Source: Jaltomata sinuosa
Lineage: Eukaryota; Streptophyta; Magnoliopsida; Solanales; Solanaceae
Assembly: GCA_003996215.1 (NCBI GenBank)
Contig: QJPP01001546.1
Location: forward strand, 62,001 to 126,000
DNA: 64,000 bases
Reading direction: 5' to 3'
Shown here: piece by piece, positions 10,041 through 21,097 of the stretch
Layout: each line of letters begins with the position of its first letter
Numbering within the stretch: position 1 is the stretch's first letter
The notes under the pieces: model-generated
What the model was told of the DNA's origin: nothing
Seen by the model: the letters and a program-made list of their open reading frames with translations, nothing else
The model's database searches: none
Program-made: the position numbers and the translations under genes

Positions 10041-12263
10041 TGTCACGATTCAAACCACCATGAGTTGCACCCATAAAAAAAGCCCAGATGAGCGAACCAA
10101 TAAATCAACTCAACACTTAGCAAAACTAACATCTCAAAACCAGATGAATTAATTTAAAGTAACATTCATAGCTAACAATACTAAAAATAAAGCTCCTGCA
10201 GAAAACAGCCCTAGAATCAGAAAGTTATGTACCAAAACATCTACCAACGTCTAGAGTGCGGGGATGCAACCCCAAAACAAAAGAGTCTAAGTCCGAAATA
10301 ATGCACTAGGAATATACTAAATGAAACCATGATAACCCAAATGAAGCAGCTCACCCTTGGATTCTGGAAACTTTGGGACTACAATTGAGGTCGCGTAGCA
10401 GCCACTGAAATATGTCTTGTACTCACAAAAGGAAAGCAAGTGCAGTATTAGTACACAAAACCACTGTGTACTGGTAGGATCATCGGCCAGCTCCAATAAA
10501 CAACATATGAACATTAAACTAAGGCTGAGTAAAGTAAGACAACATGTATAAACAAGCCGTCAATATAATCCCATACTCTCAGTCCTTCACCTAACTTATC
10601 AACTACATGAAACAAGTCCAACAACCACAACAACAACAAAAAATACAAACAACCCAACCTTTCTCAAGTAACTCGTACCAACCAAGGATCCTAGTACAAC
10701 ACCTAAGTGTTCAACATGCATCTGGTCTACCCAGGACCAACCCCAAATTTATGTTCAACCATCGGCCACTCATGGACCAATATACAACAATCACATTTAA
10801 GTAAATAACCCGGTCTATTCATGGAACCATCAGCATAATGCAATCAAACAAGTATAAATAAACCTATACCAGGCGTGGTACTCGAGCCAAAAAATATATA
10901 ACCTATACTAGGCGTGGTACCCGAGCCAATGTATCCTTTACTAGGCGTGCTACTTGAGCCAACCAATATGTATCATGTACTAGGCGTGGCACCAGAGCCA
11001 AGCAAATAAATGTCACACACAATCCAACAATCAATAATTAATGAACAAAATCACACTTGTAACCAATAAGCAACAAAGCCAAGTTCATTACACATGATTG
11101 ACAATCGAATATTTAGACATTCATAATTCCATTGCCTAACCATTCAATGCACATACAATACTAAGCGACAGTTCTATGAACACATATTGCATTTGGGAAA
11201 ACAACAACCATCGCATACCTCAATTTATCCTTGAAGATCTCATTGGACCGGAGCCTTTCTATTTCCTGAAGCTTTTGCTTGCCCTTGGTCTAAAACAATT
11301 ACACATAACTAAAATCAATCCAAATGGCCTAATAATTCCCCGAATTATACTCAAATCCTAATCCCAGGCCAAACCATGATCATTCCACCCATCCCCGGGG
11401 ATTCATACCATTAATTCACCTAAAACTATCATTTTTACAGATACATTAGGCAAATAACAGTGGTTTAGTTATGAATAAGCAATTACATACAAAACCCAAG
11501 ATTTTTACACCCTAGAATCCTTGTTACACACAATTCTACCATCTTAGGTCAACCCATGCTTTCCCGCAAACATGAAATTATCAATTCTATGGTCTGGGAA
11601 TTGAAGTACTAAAGTAGGGAGCGAAATCCTTACCTTTTCGATGGAGTTTGGTGGAAAATCAGTAGAAATTACCTCTCTTCGCCTATGCCCTTTCCCAAAA
11701 TGTTTTTTAAGAATTTCTACATGTTTTTGGGGAAGTTTCTGGATTAGCTGAAACTTATTATACTATAGTAGTTCGCACACCACTATAGCAGCACCGCCTT
11801 AGAAGAACTCACCTTCTATGGTGGTGCTGATCACCTTGACTTCTGCTATAGTGGGAATTTCTCCCCTATAGAGGTTGTCATTGTAGCACGGTATCAACTG
11901 CTACACCAGTTGACACAGAATAAAACCTCAAGAATTCCCCAACATTTCTTAATTTACAACACACTTCCAAATCCTGATGTTTTGAACTAACCTTTTCACG
12001 TCATCTTCGATATCATGAGTTTTACTCACCCGAATTCACTTCCAACAAGTCCCCCGGACTCCTTAAATTCTTAGATAATGGAAAAACTAAATCAACCCAA
12101 GAAATTTTACCGAATCTTTTCCCAAGTTGCACTAGACCATACCTCACTCAGAATATATCTGAGACTAGCCTAGCCCTAAATTTTCAACTCCTAAACCTGG
12201 AAGTTTTTTAACCCAATTCTTTGCACGAGTGGTTTACCCATAATGATGGAATAGGTCATTACA
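10041..12263 (-). repeat. Tek-B 5' LTR
   Basis: About 2.2 kb. Minus strand runs from TGTAATGACC (12263) to ATCGTGACA (10041). It differs from the other Tekay-like LTRs here. It holds a short tandem repeat (10865-11000) and an inverted-repeat-rich stretch at 11760-11910, including CAGCACC (11789-11795) facing GGTGCTG (11823-11829). The rest is AT-rich with no gene. Confidence 0.85.
10865..11000 (-). repeat. Four-copy tandem repeat in Tek-B LTR
   Basis: Four imperfect copies of about 25 bp (core AGGCGTGGTACYCGAGCCA on the plus strand) begin at about 10865, 10904, 10937 and 10976. AT-rich spacers vary in length (periods 39, 33, 39). Confidence 0.85.
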
Positions 12264-13530
12264 CCTTCCCTTTATTTCTATGACTAATGAAATACAAAAG
12301 AAGGAAGAAGATCGGGATGAAACTATGGTTAAGCTTATGACACAAATGGACTTTCTTACTAAACATTTGATGGGTCTGGGTAACCAAGTGTGAATGTTAT
12401 TAGGTTGTAAGAGAGTGATTTTTGTGATGATGATGAGTTAGATTATCTCTATAAAGAAGAGTCTCACTTTGTGTAAAACCAAGTGAGGGTTCTCGACCTA
12501 CCTACCAAGCCACCACTTAAGGGACATAGAGGTAAGGCCAAGGGAACCAAGGTGGAAATCAGGACTGGGATATAGAGGGTGGTTGGCGAGATTTTAAACG
12601 AGATCATAAGAGGGATGTAATTAGAGAGATAGGGAGCAAGATAGAAATTAGAGGGATATAAATAGAGATTGATATAATTGAGGTCCTAATTCTTACATTC
12701 CTCCTAATGGTGATCATAGTTTGAATCAAGCATTCATAAGTGACCTCACTAGTTTTAAGGAGGAAGATATGCTTGCTAGAGTGTTAAAGAAGGTTGATTT
12801 CACCAATGTGGAAATACAAGAAATTTGAAATGATGTGTATACCCTAAATCAAATGGTGAGTTCTCATTTGGTCGCGATCAAGCACAATGAGGCTCAAATG
12901 ACTCAAATGTCTACAACAATGAATCCGAGGCCAAAGAGAACTTTCCCTAGTGACACACTACCTAATCTAAAAAATGATAATGCTCATTGTACGGTGATTG
13001 TTACTAGGAGTGAAAAGGTTCATAATGTTATGGTGAGGGAAGTTGATGAAACTATGAGTATAGAGGGTAAGGTTTACCAATCTTATATGAAGAAAAAGTG
13101 AGTTGAAAAGTCTTTGAAGAGTGATGATACATCAATACTTGATACTAAGAACATCGAGACCCAAGGTATTGTAGATCAACCTATTGAGGTTGATTATATT
13201 GTTAAGAATGATGTCCAAGACCTTACTCAACAAGGTGTGGTTGATATTGATGAATAAAAAAAGGACAAGGCCTCTAAAGATCCAATGCCTTTTCTAAAAT
13301 ATCCTCTACCATTTCCTCAAAGTTTGAAGTAAATGAAAGAAGATGCAGAATTTATCAAGTTCCTTTCTATGTTCAAGTATCTTTCAATGAATATTCCACT
13401 GGTGGATGCCTTACTCCAAATGTTAGGTTATGAAATATTCATCAAAGACTTAGTCTCTAAAAAGAGGAGCATGGATGTTAGGACCATTTAAGTTTTTCAC
13501 CATTGTAGTGTGATCATGCCTAGCAATCTT
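12264..13530 (+). pseudogene. Ath-C gag, C-terminal part
   Basis: Plus-strand gag remnant. It opens with TNEIQKKEEDRDETMVKLM, matching the equivalent stretch of Ath-B gag. An open piece at 12835-13101 (MVSSHLVAIKHNEAQ, MNPRPKRTFPSDTLPN, VIVTRSEKV) corresponds to the linker in Ath-B. It ends with PMPFLKYPLPFPQSLK, EFIKFLSMFKYLSMNIPLV and DALLQMLGYEIFIKDL, the conserved pre-protease spacer. Several stops and shifts interrupt it. The N-terminal capsid domain is missing, removed together with the left end of Tek-B. Confidence 0.8.
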
Positions 13531-13636
13531 TAACCTAAGAAGGAAGAACGTGGTGTTTTTACTATTCCATGCATTATCGGGTTATATAAATTTGTTAGAG
13601 AATTGTGTGACTTAGGGGCAATAATAAATTTGATGT
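13531..13636 (+). pseudogene. Ath-C protease, N-terminal part with intact DLGA
   Basis: Reads EERGVFTIPCIIGLYKFV and then ELCDLGAIINLM. The catalytic Asp-Leu-Gly-Ala is preserved, unlike Ath-B. The frame stops at the Ath-D insertion and resumes at 25359 as PFSIFRNLRLGAL. The duplicated target GATGT (13632-13636) is the last five bases before the Ath-D LTR. Confidence 0.82.
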
Positions 13637-14061
13637 TGATAACACTCAAGTGTGATCTCCTAGATGGAGGTATTGTATTATTAGAGCAAAACACATTTAT
13701 CTTAACCAACGGGCATTGAGGTAAATCCCATAGAGAATTGGTGATTAGCAAAGTCGATTGTAAAGAAAAGACTTCGCAATGAGAGTAGTTTGTTTGCAAG
13801 AAATAAAATAAAGGAAGGGGGAATTGGGAAATCTGTCACAATTAGTAATTCGAAACAAAACAATAAAGTAAAGGCGGGTGTAAACAATAAGAGAGAACGA
13901 CAAGGGATGTGTGTAAAATAGGACTCGAACATGGGATAGGGTGATTGCTAATTTCATAAGAACTCTTGCTAAACGATATGGATAGCTTTGGTTTTATGTA
14001 TGCTTGTTAATCTCTCGATCAAACAATCATATATCCAATGTTTCTATTCAAACATCATTGT
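13637..14061 (-). repeat. Ath-D 3' LTR, inner segment
   Basis: First 425 bp in plus coordinates of the Ath-D 3' LTR, starting TGATAACACTC. It stops at the Tek-C insertion after ATTGT (14057-14061), the target duplication copy. It continues at 23056. Confidence 0.88.
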
Positions 14062-16063
14062 TGTCATGCCCCAAAACTACCCCCTAGGTGTAACACGGGA
14101 CCCGGTACCACAAATGCCTCAAGCTAACCCTTGGTCTTAGCAAAACTTAGACAACAAGGAATCATAGCTGAAGCATCAATAACACGATAGGAAACCAACT
14201 ACATAATAGATAAATATCTAGAAGAAACATAATCTGAAACACGAACTCAAATATCTATCTATGTCTGAAAAGCATCTACATACGGCATAAGGAGTTGCTG
14301 AGACAAGACCCCAGCTAACTTTGAAATCTAAAAGAATTACATGAAAGTAACAAGTTTAGTACTAGTCCTCGAATGATTAGGACTCACAAACACAAGCTGC
14401 ACAACAAGCGATGTCTAGCCACGAGTCTGAGGATAGGAGCCTGAATTATCATCATAAATAGGAGGCAGCATAAAAAGTATGTGTCAGTACTATAGGATGT
14501 ACTGAATATGCGAGACATGCAGAATCTGAAGTAAATATGCTATATGTGCTTTAAAACTCAAATCATACTATGATGATAAAAGCTGACATGCAAAGGACTC
14601 AATGCAATATCATAGGCAAAATATACGTGAAAACCATAAGTAATAGTAGAAGTTATGAAATATGAAAACAAAGAGTCAATGCATTTAAAAACCAGAAACT
14701 TTTCTGTGGGAGGTTCTCTAACCTACATAGACCATGTGAGCTACGTGGAATTCGATGTATCCAGCCTATCGAGAGGACCCAATATACCATGCTAGGGTAT
14801 AAAGGAATAACTGTGGCATGATCACTAATTCTAATGCCCAACTGAGTGGCTAATTAACCTACGGGGGCACGTAGTTCTAGGACTAAGGGTACGCTCACCC
14901 TAACAAACTTGGTGTTCAATACTACTCCCAAAACATAAATATAGCTCATAATATACTTGTGTCATATCTGATGCCAAAACTGTTAGAAAAGCAAAGGATA
15001 TATCTAATGTCATGCCAATCTCAAATCATAAGTCTTAAAGCTTAGCATAGCCATAATTTAAAACATACCATTCTTTGTAAATTCATAACTTGAAGAATTA
15101 GGTATGCAATTTCATAATACTTGAGATCATGTTGTATAAACATGCCAATTTTACTTTAAAACATGCAATTGAGTGAAAACATGCTAGAATTCATCTATAA
15201 TACATGGGCTTTTGAAAACACTTAAGGCAACTCAAATAAATCATAGATAAGTAATGAGGAACCATGAATTAATTCTTTAAAACTGAACCCATAAGATTTC
15301 CCCAATTTGGGTAAGAACCTTAATTTCATAACTTCATAAATCAAAGTAAAACTTGGGGTTTTGGGCATAAGGGTGGAAGGAATCCCTTATTGAATACCCA
15401 CATACCTGAATCAAAGTTTTCTAGATCTAGGATGAAAAGAAATGGAGACTTGAACTTTGAGCTTGAGACTTGGAGTTGATGAAGTTCTTTTTCTCTTTTG
15501 GTAGATGAATAAGGAATAATGAAAGACTTAGGCTAATTGGGGTAGAAACCCTACTAAAATTGGAAAAACGACCTCACTTATGAGTTAAAAGGGTGGGTAG
15601 TTACAAAAATACCCCTGGTATTTAATTTAGGAAAATCTGTAAAAACTACGGCTTTAGGGATCACAGGTGTAATCCAAGAGCCGTAGACTAAACCACGACT
15701 CATGGTTTCTACTCGTGGTTCCTGGCCCAAAATTTTAGCTGCAGATCAGGTTCCACGAGTGAACAGGATAGTTCGTAGAATAAACTACGATCCGTAGAAC
15801 CCACTCGTGGTTCTTGGGGAAACAGGCAGCCCTGAGGTTTGATTCCATGAGTGAACAGTATGGTACTTAGAATGAACTATGGTTCGTATTTCCCACTCGT
15901 GGTCTTCAGACTAGAGGCTGAACCTGTAGAACACTAACCATGAATTCATTCCACGGCTCGTGGTTCAATCGACGACTCGTGGTTTGGACTCGTAATTCCT
16001 GGAATGATCAAAATTTTCAGAGATTCTATGTTTAAAAGCTGATTCAAATTCCAGGGTGTTACA
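14062..16063 (-). repeat. Tek-C 3' LTR
   Basis: 2002 bp, pairs with 21098-23055. ACAAAAATACCCCT lies at 15603-15616. The block from about 15640 to 15985 is rich in inverted repeats, such as CCACGAGTG (15753-15761) facing CACTCGTGG (15802-15810), with CTACG/CGTAG motifs between them. Confidence 0.92.
15640..15985 (-). promoter_or_regulatory. Palindrome-rich block in Tek-C 3' LTR
   Basis: GC-richer island 80-420 bp from the LTR start with repeated ACTCGTGGTT and CCACGAGTG motifs in both orientations, able to pair over short loops. The same block occurs in the 5' LTR (about 22640-22980) and, more diverged, in Tek-D LTRs (about 32010-32350 and 37315-37640). It lies upstream, on the minus strand, of the T/A-rich presumed start region. 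A promoter role is inferred. Confidence 0.45.
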
Positions 16064-16085
16064 ATATCTCCCCCCCCCCCCTCGG
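16064..16085 (-). other. Tek-C polypurine tract
   Basis: A run of 12 C on the plus strand (16070-16081) is a 12-G polypurine tract on the coding strand, directly before the 3' LTR. This is the plus-strand primer site for DNA synthesis. Confidence 0.85.
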
Positions 16086-16303
16086 ATCATTCGTCCTCGA
16101 ATGAAGACTAAGTAAGGAACACTGGAGAGAAAATAGCCGAACCAAGAAACAAAACATGAAAACTCAAAGATACACATGAAAACAGAGCTTTTTAACATAA
16201 AACATGACTAAACTAACTTCGGAAAACATGAATGCATGCTAGGATCATGAGTGAAGATGCTGGAGCGGATTCAGAAGGATATACTAAGGAGGAAGCTATT
16301 ACC

Positions 16304-19300
16304 TCAAGCTAAAACTGGATTAGAAGGAAAAAGATGAGGGTACTTAGCTTTCATGGCAGCTTCAGCTTCCCAAGTAGCTCCCTCAACTAGGTGATTCCTC
16401 CAAAGAACTTTTATCGAAGCGACTTCTTTGTTCCTCAACCTCTGAAACTGATGATCAAGAATCTCCACGGGAACTTCCTCATAATTACGGCTATCCTTCA
16501 TACTCAAATCCTCCAAAAGGACAATCAAGGTTGGGTCACCAACACACTTCTTCAACAAGAAAACATGAAAAACTGGATGAACCGTTTCTAAATCTATTGG
16601 CAACTCCAACTCATAAGAAATACTACCAACTCTCCTTAGAATACTATAAGGACTTACATAGCAGGGACTAAGCTTCCCCTTCATACCAAACCTCATCACA
16701 CCGTTCATGGGTTACACCTTTAGAAACACCCAATCATCAACCTCAAACTCTAACTCCCTTCTCCTCACATCAGGATATGATTTATGTTGACTCTGAGTGG
16801 TCTTCAATCTTTCCCTAATGATCTGAACTTTCTCCGTAGTCTCATGAACCGAATCTGGACAAATCAAAGCTGCCTCACCTACCTCAAACCAACAAATAGG
16901 AGATCTACATCTCCAACCATAAAGTGCCTCATAAAGAGCCATCTTGATGCTAGAGGGAAAGCTGTTGTTGTAGACAAACTCAATAAGAGGTAAGTGATCA
17001 TCCCAATTACCTTTGAAATCAATCGCACAAGCTCTCAACATATCCTCTAAAGTCTGAATAGTACGCTATGCCTGGCCATCCGTCTGTGGGTGAAAAGCTC
17101 TGCTAAGCTTAACCTAAGTACCAAGACCCTTCTGAAATGACCTCTAAAACTTAGATGTAAATTGAGTACCCATATCTGAGATGATAGACAATGGAACACC
17201 ATGCAATCTGACTATCTCAGGAATGTAGAGCTTGGCATAATCCTCCGTTGAATCTGTAGTCTTGACAGCCAAGAAGTGGGTTGATTTAGTCATCATGTAA
17301 ACAATCACCCAAATAGAATCATGCTGCTTGCGAGTACGAGGAAAACCTATAGTGAAATCCGTATTGATCGCTTCCCACTTCCAAGTAGGAAGATCAATAT
17401 CCTGAGTCATGCCACCCGGTTACTGATGCTCTACCTTCACTTGTTGACAGTTGGGACACTTAGCCACAAAATATTCTATGTCCTTCATGCCATTCCACCA
17501 ATAGACTTTCCATAGGTCACGGTACATCTTGGTGGCACCGTAGAGAATAGAATACCTGGAGCTATGATCCTCTGTCAAAATCCACTATCTCAACCCATCT
17601 ATGTCAGCAACACACAATAGACCCTAATATCGAAGCATACCATCTCCCCCTTGAGAGAAAACCTCTACCTTTTTCTTCACCCCTCAACTGGTGAAAAATA
17701 GGATCACTGTCTCGTTTTTCTTTCACTTCAGCTACCAAAGATGATTCGGACCCATTCTGAACCATAACACCACCATCTATCGAATCTATAAGGCGAACTC
17801 CTAATCGAGTAAGTCGATGAACATCCTTGGCCAATTCCTTCTTTGCTTCCTCAACCGAAGACACACTACCCATAAACAACCAACTAAGTGCATCTGCCAC
17901 TACATTGGCCTTAGCTAGATGGTAAAGCACACTTATATCATAATCCTTAAGAAGATCAAGCCACATTCTTTGACGAAGATTCAATTTCTTTTAAGTGAAC
18001 ACATACTGAAGACTCTTATGATCGATGAATACATCCACATGAACACAATACAAGTAGTGTATTCAAATCTTCAGAGCAAAAACCACGGTCCCTAACTCAA
18101 GATCATGAGTAGGGTAGTTCTTCTCATGATCTAAAGTTGTCTAGAAGCATAAGCAATCACCTTACCATGTTGCATCAATAGACAACCCAAACCAATCCTA
18201 GAAGTATTATAATACACAATAAAGTCATTTGAGCCCTCGGGTAGAGTTAACACGGGAGTTGTGGTCAACCTAGTCTTCAATTCCTAAAAGTTCTTCTCAT
18301 ATAGATTTGACCACTTAAATTTTACCTTCTTCTAAACCAACCAAGTCAATCGGGAAGCAATGGAAGAAAACCCTTTAACAAATCTCATGTAGTAACCAAC
18401 AAAACCCAAAAAGCTCCTAATATCAGATGGGGAAGTACGTCTAGGCCAGTTCTTTACTGCCTCTATTTTCTGCGAATCAACTCGAATACCATAACTAGTT
18501 ACAACATGAACCAGAAAACCAATAGAATGCATCTAAAACACACACTTACTTAACTTAGCAAATAATTGTCGATCCTTGAGAGTTTGCAACACAACTCTCA
18601 AATGGTCCGCATACTCCTCTTTACTCCCTGAATAGATATGAATATCATCTATAAAAACAATTACAAACATATCCAAATACTGTTTGAACACACAGTTCAT
18701 AAAATCCATAAAAGTTGTAGGAGAATTTATTAGTCCAAAAGATATAACCACAAATTTATAATGACCATACCAAGTTCTGAAGGTTTTCTTTGGAATGTCA
18801 CACTCTCTAACTCTTAGCTGATGATTACCGGATCTAAGGTCGATCTTTGAGAAGTAACTGGCACCCCGAAGCTAATCAAAAAAGTCATCAATGCTATGAA
18901 TCAGATATTTATTCTTGATTGTGACCTTGTTCAACTGACGGTAGTCGATTCACATTCTTAGAGAACCATCTTTCTTTTGCATGAATAGAATTGGAGCACC
19001 CTATGGAGAGATGCTAGGCCTGATAAAACCCTTATCAAGAAGGTCCTTCAGCTGCTCTTTCAATTTCTTAAGCTCTATTTGAGCCATTCTATAGGGAGGA
19101 ATGGAGATAGGATGCATACCTGGAAGAAGATTTATTCCATGTCGATCTCCCACTCGGGAGGGACTTCGGGTAAATCCTCGGAAGCACCCCAGGAAACTCA
19201 TTCATAACAGGAACTGACTAGAGGGATGGGGCTTCAGACTCTGTGTCCATAACCTAAACTATATGATAGACATAACCCTTAGAAATCATCTTTCTAGCCT

Positions 19301-19694
19301 TAAGATAAGATATAAAATGACCCTTTTAGAATGGAGGACTACCTTGTGACTCTAAGACAGGTTCATTTGGAAACTTGAAACTGACGACTCGGGTACGACA
19401 ATCAACTGAGGCATAACATGCATACAACCAATCCATCCCAAGAATAACATCAAAATCAGTCATCTCCAACTCTACTAGATCAACTGAAGTGACTCTATAA
19501 AGGACTGAGATAGGGAAATTTTGATGAATTATTTTTGCTAGGACTAACTCACCAGCAGGAGTAGAAACACAAAAGGATTCTAAAAGTTGATCCGGGCAAA
19601 TTTCAAACTTGCAAGCAACATAAGGGGTCACAAAATATAGGGAGGCACCAGAGTCCAATAAAGCATACACATCTAGAGAGAAGACTTTTAACAT
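16304..19694 (-). pseudogene. Tek-C pol (protease, RT, RNase H, integrase, chromodomain)
   Basis: Order on the minus strand: protease 19326-19694 (open; ALLDSGASLYFVTPYVA with an intact DSGA site, then FDVILGMDWLYACY). RT about 19201-18330 (ISIPPYRMAQIELKKLKEQL, KKDGSLRM, VIVFIDDIHIYSGSKEEYA with the FIDD catalytic pair). RNase H about 18330-17604 (RQRMWLDLLKDYDIS, HLAKANVVADALSWL). Integrase about 17500-16550 (CPNCQQVKVEHQ knuckle, WKWEAINTDFTIGFP, IISDMGTQFTSKF). C-terminal chromodomain, which targets insertion to heterochromatin, ends KVLWRNHLVEGATWEAEAAM then KYPHLF. Stops fall at SP*GAP, SKF*RSF, LKV* and elsewhere, many where the family has Trp or Gln. Not functional. Confidence 0.93.
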
Positions 19695-19849
19695 ACTAGT
19701 AATAATGTCTGGGGAACTCTCCTGGTTCTAGCTAGACGACATGGCATGAAGGCGGTTCTGGTGCTGACCACCACCTAAACGTGAAGCAACACTCTGCTGG
19801 GACAGTCGACCACCTGGGGCTGCTAAAGCAGACTGAGTCTTGCCACATC

Positions 19850-20900
19850 CCTATCCCTTATTAGCTGAAGGTAAATCCTTAATTTCGTGTCCAACCTGAC
19901 CACATCGAAAATATCCCTCTCTACTAGCTAGACACTCATCGGGGTGGCATCTACCATATTTGTTGAAAGTTGGGTAGGAAGTCCCCTTTGCAACACTCTG
20001 CTGAAAATAAGAATCTGATTCTCAACCTGTCTAATTATGACGAGGCCTGGGGGCCTGAGCAGGAGCACTAGCTGAAGAATGCAGGGTCCTGATGACCTCT
20101 TCTAAAATAAAGAATGGTGTCCACCTCCGTACTTCTAATGGATAAAACCCGAACACTCTGATCTGACCCTCTTGTTCTCTCTTTCCATTTCCTTCAATCG
20201 GGCTAGAATGAGTCATAAGTCTAGAAATATACATGTCACCCAAAAGCATAGCAGATCTGTACTCCTTCTCCACCAAGTCTGACACTTCATAAATGAACTT
20301 TCTCATCTGATCCCTTGGATCAGACACCATAGAAGGAGAATATCTATAAAGTTGAGTGAACTTCAATCCATACTCCTGAACTGAAATAGATCATTGCCTC
20401 TATTTCACGAACTCTTCGGCCTTACCCTTCCTCAACTCTCTAGGGAAGAATCGATCAAGAAAAGCCCTCTAAAAGCATTCCCAAGTCATAAGGACCACAT
20501 CCCTAGCCTTAGCATCTTTCAATTGAGAATACAAAATATGAGCCACATCCTTGAGCTGATAGGAAGCTAGATCAACACCATCAATACCAAAAACCTGCAT
20601 CACCTCAAAAAACTGCTTCACCTTATCTATGAACTTTTATGGATCTTCACCAACTTTCGAACCCCAGAACATAGGTGGGTTCATGCAAATGAAGTCTCGA
20701 ACTCAGGCCGCAACTCCACCTTGAGGGTGGACAGGGATAAGATCCTATTTATTAGCCTAAGCGACCATAGTTTGAGCTAGCATATGAATGGCATTCTTAA
20801 CCTCCGCATTTGTGACCTCGGGGTATGGAATTTGAGGATTAGCATTGCAGGCATTGGATGTGAGGTATGGCGCGGTGAAGAGGCATAATCTAGGATGCAT
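19850..20900 (-). pseudogene. Tek-C gag
   Basis: Minus-strand capsid protein starting MHPRLCLFTAPYL at 20900, about 180 bp after the primer site. It contains RDFICMNPPMFWGSKVGEDP, GVDLASYQLKDVAH, AFLDRFFPRELRKGKAEEF and EYGLKFTQLYRYSPSMVSD, all Retrotrans_gag signatures. The open part is 20031-20366. Two zinc-finger-like motifs near 19870-19960 (CNKYGRCHPDEC and YFRCGQVGHEIKDL) have each lost a cysteine. Stops occur after MVA, after ANK and after GEDP. The TAG at 20745-20747 is matched by Tek-D at 35376-35378. Confidence 0.88.
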
Positions 20901-21083
20901 AAAGATTTAATTAGAAGAGTAATAGAGTTAAACTCTATCGCACCATATTGATCATGAAAGAAGTGAAGTTTTTCCTAAGACACCTCATAGATTTCCTCTT
21001 ATAAGTGTTGTGCGCTTCACACACATGAAAGAGACTCTACTCGATCTGGCTTTAAGACACGCTAGGACCCATGAACCTGATGC

Positions 21084-21095
21084 TATGATACCAAG
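21084..21095 (-). other. Tek-C primer-binding site (tRNA-Met)
   Basis: Minus strand reads TTGGTATCATAGC next to the 5' LTR edge, one base from the canonical tRNA-Met site. Confidence 0.88.
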
Positions 21096-21097
21096 TT

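Larger units (their letters stand above)
7486..12263 (-). mobile_element. Tek-B: Tekay-like element, 3' half deleted
   Basis: Minus-strand element from another subfamily: 5' LTR (10041-12263), tRNA-Met primer site, gag, protease and the start of reverse transcriptase. It is cut at about 7486 by the junction with the Ath-B LTR, so most of RT, RNase H, integrase and the 3' LTR are absent. Its right edge abuts gag of Ath-C. The second target duplication copy would have been on the lost side. Confidence 0.85.
12264..13636 (+). mobile_element. Ath-C (plus strand), gag-protease segment
   Basis: First visible piece of an Athila-like element on the opposite strand to its neighbours. It begins inside gag at the Tek-B LTR edge and ends inside the protease active-site region at the Ath-D insertion. 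It resumes at 25354 after the 11.7-kb insertion, in the same reading frame once one target duplication copy is removed. Confidence 0.88.
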
